In this document: positions 57,854 through 64,000 of the stretch, in pieces | Layout: every line of letters starts with the position of its first letter | Numbering within the stretch: the stretch's first letter is position 1 | Position numbers and translations under genes: made by a program | Assembly: GCA_011799875.1 (NCBI GenBank) | Contig: CM022303.1 | Span: 191,443,700 to 191,507,699 of the forward strand | DNA length: 64,000 nt | From: Thinopyrum elongatum | Lineage: Eukaryota > Streptophyta > Magnoliopsida > Poales > Poaceae | Reading direction: 5' to 3' | The notes under the pieces: model-generated | Database searches by the model: none | What the model saw: the letters and a program-made list of their open reading frames with translations, nothing else | What the model was told of the DNA's origin: nothing

Positions 57854-58445
57854 CCACTAACAATTTTTTGTGGAATAAGTTCATTCTTATCATTAGTAAC
57901 TACAGTAATACCTCCCTTCTTTGGGACACAATGAATGGGACTTACCCATCTACTATCAGAGATGGGATATATTATACCTCATTCCAGAAGCTTTAATATT
58001 TCAGTTCTTACCACTTTTTTCATTTTAGGATTCAAACATCGTTGGTGATCAACAACGGGTTTAGCATCAGGTTCCATATTAATCTTGTGCTGACAGAGAG
58101 TGAGACTAATGCCCTTAAGATCATTAAGAGTATACCCAATAGCATCTCGGTGCTTCTTCAGAATTTTCCATAATCTTTCTTCTTCATGTTCGGAAAGGTT
58201 AGCACTAATAATAACAGGATATATCTTTTTCTCATCAAGATAAGCATATTTCAAATTGTCAGGCAATTGTTTTATTTCAAACACAGGATCAACTTTAGGT
58301 GGAAGAGGACCTCCTAGAGTTTCAATAGGCAAATTATGTTTAAGCAGAGGTTGTTGTTCAAAGAATATTTTATCTATTTCATTTCTTTCACGCAAGTGCA
58401 TATCATTTTCATGGTCGAGCAAATATTGTTCTAGTGGATCAGTAG
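57854..58445 (-). pseudogene. Athila pol, part upstream of RT
   Basis: The frame (minus) reads LPDNLKYAYLDEKKIYPVII, ANLSEHEEERLWKILKKHRD, AIGYTLNDLKGIS and NPKMKKVVRTEILKLLE, then TGA (57979), then GIIYPISDSRWVSPIHCVPK and KNELIPQKIVSGY. This is the linker and RT N-terminus of an Athila pol and joins the RT block that resumes at 37241. The right end is cut at 58446 by another LTR; AGTAG (58441-58445) is the candidate target duplication there. Confidence 0.9.
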
Positions 58446-61400
58446 TGTGACGCCCCCGGCTCAATCGTGCACTAATCATACACGCAAATGCACACGATCA
58501 AGCCTAAGGACTCACGGGAAGATATCACAACACAACTCTAAAACATAAATAAAGTCATACAAGCTTTATATTACAAGCCAGGGGCCTCGAGGGCTCGAAT
58601 ACATAAGCTTGCGTACAAGCGTCAGCGGAAGCATCAGATATCTGAGTACAGATATAAAAGGAAACACATAAATGCCCTTAGAAGGCGGGGCAAAAGAAAA
58701 CACTACGATCGAAAGGCGCAGGCCTCCTGCCTGGGACCCTCCGAACCTACTCCTGGTGGTCAATCAACTCGTAGAAGTATCCACCCTCGGGGTAGTAGCA
58801 GTAGCGATCGTCGGCGGGGGCAACTATCTCAGGGGCTCCACCATCTGGTTGCATCAAAAGGATATGGGGGAAAAAGAAAGCACAACAACCGTGAGTACTC
58901 ATCCGAAGTACTCAACAAGCAAGGATCTACACTACATATGCAACATTATAAAGAGAGGCTGTATATGTGGACTAGGCTGCAGAAATGCCAGAATAGAGAG
59001 AAGGCCTAGTCCTACCAAAGACTAGCATCTTCAGCGGTCTTGCAGCATTAGAAGAGTGTAGATTAGTACCGTACATATTAGTAGTATCATTAAATCTCAT
59101 CCTCACCCAGAGATACTTTCTCGACTCCCTGCGAGAAAGCAATCCCAGAGCCATACAGTCATCAACCTCGTCCAGAGATCCCTTCTCGACTCCCTGCGAG
59201 AAGCATCCCAGAGCCATAGTATCCAATTCTAGTTGTATCGATCGGGATACAACTCCGAGTGTCCATTACCGAGGATCCAGCTATACATAGATTAGTTCTT
59301 CCCTGCAGGGGTGCACCAACTTACCCACCACGCTCGCTTAACTCCGGCCGGACACACTTTTCCGGGTCATGCCTGACCTCGGCCAAATGACACACCGTAG
59401 CCCTACCTAAAGCTCAGCAGAGAGGTCCCAGCCGGTCTGCATCCTAAGCACTCAGGGGTCTTGGGCCATCGCCCTGTGCACTCCGGGTCGTTGTGTGTAG
59501 GGTGGATGCCAGCACCGCCTCGGATGGTCGGCATGATCCGACCGTGCCACAATGCTGAACTGGACATCTGACAGAACTTTCAGCTGATGCCACGATGCAG
59601 AGTACCCATATTTATTCCCGCGTGATGGTTAGTGCTATCGGGCCAGAGGCCCACTCGAATCAAATATCCAAATCGTTAGTACCTTGGGGGTGTGGTAACG
59701 AGCAGAGACTCATGATCGATGTGACCCCATCGCCCCGTCTCGAGGACTTGCGGCAAGGGCCAAGAATGCCCGGCCACGCCTCGTATTCTCACTCGGGCAC
59801 CATCCATGCAACCCGTCTTCACATCACACGTGGGTACCCCTCAGGGTCAACCCGCCTTTCCAAGTAACAATAGTACAGTCCAAGTATCCGTGTGTCCATA
59901 ACATTAGGGGGAATCCGAGGTATCACCCTCGTTGGATTCCTACCCGATATATCCGTCAAGGTGAACTCGGAGGAATCACCCTCGCTGGGTTCACACTTGA
60001 GGTGTTGTACGACAGCGTTGTTATCGGAAGTGGTGAAGGAGGAATCACCCTCGATGACCATGACCGAATAGCTACTCTACAGAGTTAACTTCAGAAGTGC
60101 TACAAGAGGTTTCACCCTCGGCACTCGATAGTAACGCTGCAGTGTCGTTACAACTAAGGGGGGGGGGGTGATGTGCGGTGCCGGGGCCTGGTCTTCAATC
60201 CCGTTGATCGGGTCTTCTGATAATCTAGCGGGGCAGTCGGGACTAGTGGGGTCACTGATAGGTCTCTACCCAGCCTATACTAGATAGTTTAGGATAAGCA
60301 GGTAAGGTTTCAATAGCAGGTTACAATAAACAGGCTATGCATCAGAATAGGTAAAGCAGCAGCAGCAGCATTTCTAATGCAAGCATGAGAGGGAAAGAAT
60401 AGGCGATATCGGTATGCTCAAAAGGGGGGTGCTTGCCTGGTTGCTTGGCGGCAAGGGCAAGGTCGTCAACGGTGTCGTCGGGCTCCTGAGCTGCGTCGGT
60501 ACCGGGAATTGCATCGGAGTCTAACGAGAGAGAAGATGGGGAGGAAACAGTATAAATACACAGCAAACATGAGCAACACAAAGCAGGCTACGCTAACGTG
60601 CAGTGCAGGGTTGCCTAAAGACATGTCTAAGTCATTTAGTTATTTTGGAATTTGTTTGGATTTATTTTATAAAAGCCAGGCACTATCCATTTATCAAAAA
60701 TAGGCAAAAAGTTCCATGTTCATCTAGCTAGGGGCATCTGATAGGAATACGAAGAGCGTATTCAGCTTTGTATCGAAATTTTGAGCAACTTTCATATATA
60801 AATTATTTTCATCGGAGTTACGGTTTAAAAGATATGATTTTCCAAAGTTTAATTGATTTTCTGAATTCTATTTAATTATTTAAATTCAAATTATCCAAAA
60901 CAGTAAATGGTGATGTCCGCATGATGAAAAAGATGATGTCAGCTGTCAACTCTGGCTGACCAGAGTCAAACCTGACAGGTGGGGCCCACCTGTCAGCCTC
61001 TGTGAATTAACAGTGGGTTAATTAAAACTAACATAACTAATTAGGGGTGTGGGCCCCAGTTGTCAGTGACTAGTTAACTAATTAATTAATTACAGATTTT
61101 ATTTAACAATTTTAATTATTTATAAAATGTTTTTAGGTGATGGGGCCCGCATGTCTGTGGGTCAGAGTTGCCCAGTCAGCGGCTGACTGGGTCAACTGGG
61201 CCCGCGAGGCCCAGCAGTCAGCGGCACAACGGTGGGACCCGGTCGGCCACGTCGGACGCCGAGTCAGCGACGGTCACCGGAGTGCTCCGGCGAGCCCGAG
61301 CGCGGCGGCCACTCCGGCGAGCTCGGATTTGAGCTACGATGCACGGTTTTGGGCGCGGTCTGGTCCTCTGGAACGGGCGGACGATACTGCACCCGGTGGT

Positions 61401-62654
61401 GGGGTGCACGGCGGCGGGGGTGTCCGGAGCTGAGCATTGCGACGATGATGGCGGACGGAGGTCTTGGGTGGCGATCGGGGATGGTGTTGCAGCGTGCAAA
61501 CGAGCGAGGCGATGAGCTGGGGATGTTCCGCGTGACACGGTGAGCAAAATGGGCACGGGCACAGGGCCCAATGGTCGCCGGAAGCATGTCGGCGACGTTG
61601 CTCCGTGACGGAGGGCTCGGGCAAGTTGGGGGCAGCGGCTACCGTGCAAGGAAGAGCACGGGGAGAGAGGGAGAGGGAGGCAGAGCTCACGTTGATCCTG
61701 CAGATGTGCTAGAGTTTGCTCGGGGAGGGCTTGCCGGAGCGAATCGACGGCGGCGATCTTCGGTGACCAAGAGGGGAGGCGTGGTCGTGGGCGAAGAAGC
61801 AGAGGCTCCCGGCTCGAATTCGGAGGTGTAGGAGACGTAGCCGGCGACGGGGAGGCCGGTGGGCACGTCGGGGAGGCGAACGGAGCTCGGTGGCCGCAAG
61901 CTCAACGGAGCGCGCCCATGGCTGTGCTCGGGTTGTGGTGGAGAGCAAGGGAGGAAGGGAGGGAGAGGAGCCAGAGGGGTCAGGGGAGTGCGGAGCGGCG
62001 TCCTTATCCACGGCGTGCGCGGCGACGCGCTGTCGTGCAGGGGAGAGGGGGGGGGGCCTGGCTGTTCGCGCGCGTGCACGCGCTGTGTTCGACAGCGCGC
62101 CCGGGGGAGTAGTGTGGGAGGAGGGAGGTGACAGGCGGTGGGCTGGGCCGCACTGTAGCTCACTTGGGCCCAGGCGCTGCGGCCTTTTCCTTTTCTTTTC
62201 TTTTCTTCTCTGTTTTTCTTTTTAGTTTCTATTTTGCAAAATGTGTGGCACCCAAATGAATTTTGTAAAATATATGACCTGGCCCATAAATCACAGTGCA
62301 ACATACCCTATCACCAAAAATTAGTTTGGGGTATTTATCATTTCATATTTATTTTATATTTATTAATAGGTTATTAAATATTGTTTTCAGCCACTGTTTG
62401 AGGATGTTTAAGTCACTTATCCAATTTCAATAAGGTTGGTCACAATTTTATCATTGCCTCCAAATTATTTGCTATTTAATGAACATTTTAGTTTTCAAAT
62501 TTGAACAACTTTTATTTTTACTTTAAGTTTGAATTTCCATTTGAATTTGAATTTGAAAAGGGATTTATTACTAATGATGATTAAGCACTATTGATCATGA
62601 TGACTTGGCATAATCAAAAGGGGATTACTGTAGTTAACCACAGGGGGTGTTACA
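58446..62654 (-). repeat. 3' LTR of the second Tekay-type element (4209 bp)
   Basis: On the minus strand it runs from TGTAACACCCCC (62654) to GGGGGCGTCACA (58446). It shares with the other LTRs the AT-rich start, the GC-rich block (61140-62150), coding-like segment 1 (about 60522-60433), the hairpin array and coding-like segment 2 (about 58860-58751). An unusual extra block with tandem 'TTCTCGACTCCCTGCGAGAA' repeats lies at 59118-59205. Confidence 0.9.
59916..60120 (-). repeat. Array of four GAGG-GTGATN-CCTC hairpins, second Tekay LTR
   Basis: Units at 60105-60120, 60039-60054, 59969-59984 and 59916-59931 (in element order). Loops read GTGAAA, GTGATT, GTGATT and GTGATA. Spacings of 66, 70 and 53 bp match those of the other LTRs (67, 65, 53), although surrounding bases differ. 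Confidence 0.8.
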
Positions 62655-62673
62655 AGTCTCCTCCACTAACAAG

Positions 62674-62692
62674 AATTCTCGTCCCGAGAATT
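62674..62692 (-). other. Perfect hairpin before the polypurine tract, second Tekay element
   Basis: AATTCTCG and CGAGAATT around a 3-base loop, the same position and sequence as 49523-49541. The polypurine tract AGTGGAGGAGACT follows on the minus strand up to 62655. Confidence 0.75.
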
Positions 62693-62693
62693 A

Positions 62694-64000
62694 AGAGGTA
62701 GTAGGGAAAAGTTCGGGGTATTCCGCACGAAGATTATCCTCGCGTTCCCAAGTGGCTTCATCTTCAGTATGATTTGACCACTGCACTTTGAGGAACTTGG
62801 TAACCTTCTGGCGGGTTCGTCATTCAGCTTCATCAAGGATGCGGATCGGATGCTCCTTATAAGAAAGATCATCATGCAATTCGAGCATCTCGTGATCCAC
62901 TGCGTAGTGCGGAGATTCCTTGAAGCATTTATGAAGTTGCGACACATGGAAGACGTCGTGGATATGAGAGAATTGTGGCGGCAACTCCAATTTGTACGCC
63001 ACCTGACCATGTCTTGCAATAATGCGGAAAGGACCAATGTAGCGTGGAGCTAACTTTCCCTTGATTCCGAAACGGTGAGTGCCCTTCATAGGGGTGACAT
63101 GTAGATAAGCTTGATCACCAGGTTGATAGGTCAAACCCCATCGTTTGCGATCATAGTTGCTCTTCTGGCGGTCCTGAGCCGCCTTGAGGTTTTCACGGAT
63201 AATACGGACTTGTTCTTCGGCGTGTTGAATAATATCCTGTCCCACGAGTGGTCGTTCCCCAGTTTCTGACCAATTCAGAGGGGTTCGACACTTACGTCCA
63301 TAAAGAACTTCGAAGGGAGCCATTTTCAAGCTGGCTTGATAGCTGTTGTTATAAGAGAATTCGGCATACGGGAGAGATTCTTCCCACTTCTTGCCGAAAG
63401 AAATAACACAAGCCCGAAGCATGTCTTCAAGCACTTGATTGACTCGCTCAACTTGGCCTTGGGATTGGGGATGATAAGCTGAACTCCAGGTGATATGAGT
63501 TCCCATAGCTTCTTGGAAACTTTCCCAGAACTTTGAAGTGAAAAGGCCGCCACGGTCCGAACTAATCTCCTTCGGAATACCGTGGAGTGAAACAATTCTG
63601 GAGATATACAACTCTGCTAACTGACTAGCAGTGATAGTTTCCTTGACGGGCAGAAAGTGTGCAACTTTAGAGAGTTGGTCGACGACGACAAGAATAGCAT
63701 CGTGATCCTTCTGTGACCTGGGAAGGCCAGTAATGAAATCCATCTGAACCTTATCCCATTTCCATAGAGGAATAGGCAGTGGTTGCAGAATTCTAGCAGG
63801 CTTCTGATGTTCTGCTTTAATGCGACAACACACATCACATTCAGCAACGTACCGAGCAATATCCTGCTTCATTTTTTACCACCAATAACTTTGATGAAGA
63901 TCACGATACATCTTGGTGCTACCCGGATGAATAGACAGCGGGGTATCGTGGGCCTCCTTCATGACCTTATCAGTCATAAGCTCAAAGCGAGGTACGACAA
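62694..64000 (-). pseudogene. Pol of the second Tekay-type element, integrase and chromodomain end
   Basis: Reading leftwards from the edge: [17 protein letters not shown], a TAA after YWW at about 63874, then CDVCCRIKAEHQKPA, KWDKVQMDFITGLPRS, SSDRGGLFTSKFWES, GQVERVNQVLEDMLRA, YGRKCRTPLNWSETGERPLV and LAPRYIGPFRI. A TGA at 62820-62822 stands where the other copy has an Arg codon after QAE. The chromodomain-like end (FLKVQWSNHTEDEATWERED) follows in frame to the TAA at 62694. The catalytic Asp, Asp and Glu of integrase are kept. Two nonsense codons make it inactive. Confidence 0.9.

Larger units (their letters stand above)
30861..58445 (-). mobile_element. Athila-type Gypsy element, split by nested insertions
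   Basis: Its own sequence lies in two blocks: 30861-37246 (3' LTR, 3' region, integrase, RNase H and RT) and 57849-58445 (the region just before RT). They are separated by a 20.6-kb inserted element flanked by TATAG duplications. A further insertion begins at 58446. RT and integrase motifs are of the Athila lineage. Gag and the 5' LTR are not in the window. Multiple stops make it inactive. Confidence 0.85.
58446..64000 (-). mobile_element. Second Tekay-type element, diverged, 3' half
   Basis: It comprises a 3' LTR (58446-62654), polypurine tract and the pol 3' end, reading leftwards. It is the same family as the plus-strand Tekay element but clearly diverged. It is inserted in the Athila pol gene. 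The 5' half is beyond the right edge. Confidence 0.9.

Noticed and set aside
1..64000. CRISPR arrays, operons, bacterial origins or phage genes
   Set aside because: All repeats found are eukaryotic transposon repeats, genes have introns, and no bacterial ribosome-binding sites or gene clusters are seen.

Overview
The window looks like nuclear DNA of a Triticeae grass (wheat, Aegilops, barley or rye). The support is Athila-, Tekay- and Tat/Retand-type Gypsy retrotransposons with Triticeae-style LTRs, Stowaway MITEs with the 'CTCCCTCCGT' terminus, intron-containing genes with GT..AG borders, and a tandem family of proteins resembling the grass DUF6598 family. There are no bacterial features. 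All family names come from pattern recognition; no database search was run.

Layout. Positions 1-3330 are the 5' LTR and part of the interior of a minus-strand Athila-like element that runs off the left edge. Positions 3331-27358 are a gene-bearing island. It holds DUF6598-like gene 1 (5563-7357, minus), an internally deleted U1 snRNA locus with a recognisable snRNA promoter (7784-7957, plus), a five-exon gene for a putative plastid membrane protein (8375-10537, minus), DUF6598-like gene 2 (16850-18463, minus) and the broken 3' end of DUF6598-like copy 3 (26882-27358, minus). Between them lie MITEs, two LINE-type retroposed tails with clear target-site duplications, a TIR element carrying an AP2/ERF-like pseudogene, CACTA remnants and a gutted Copia element.

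From 27359 to the right edge everything is nested retrotransposon. A Tat/Retand-like Gypsy broke the third DUF6598 copy. It was hit by an Athila-type LTR/element (29759 onward). That element's pol gene was split by a non-autonomous Athila-type element (37247-57848, 5-bp duplication TATAG). This in turn received a Tekay-type chromovirus on the plus strand (39846-53408, duplication GGCAG/GGCGG). A second, diverged Tekay-type element (58446 to the edge, minus) sits in the same Athila pol gene. The nest is up to five insertions deep.

The most noteworthy features are the shortened U1 gene with an apparently intact promoter; a set of four short hairpins (GAGG-GTGATN-CCTC) kept with conserved spacing in three Tekay LTRs; coding-like, possibly spliced segments inside those LTRs; an extra ORF between PBS and gag with a dsRNA-binding-domain-like pattern; and two elements of one LTR family that carry unrelated extra ORFs in the same place.
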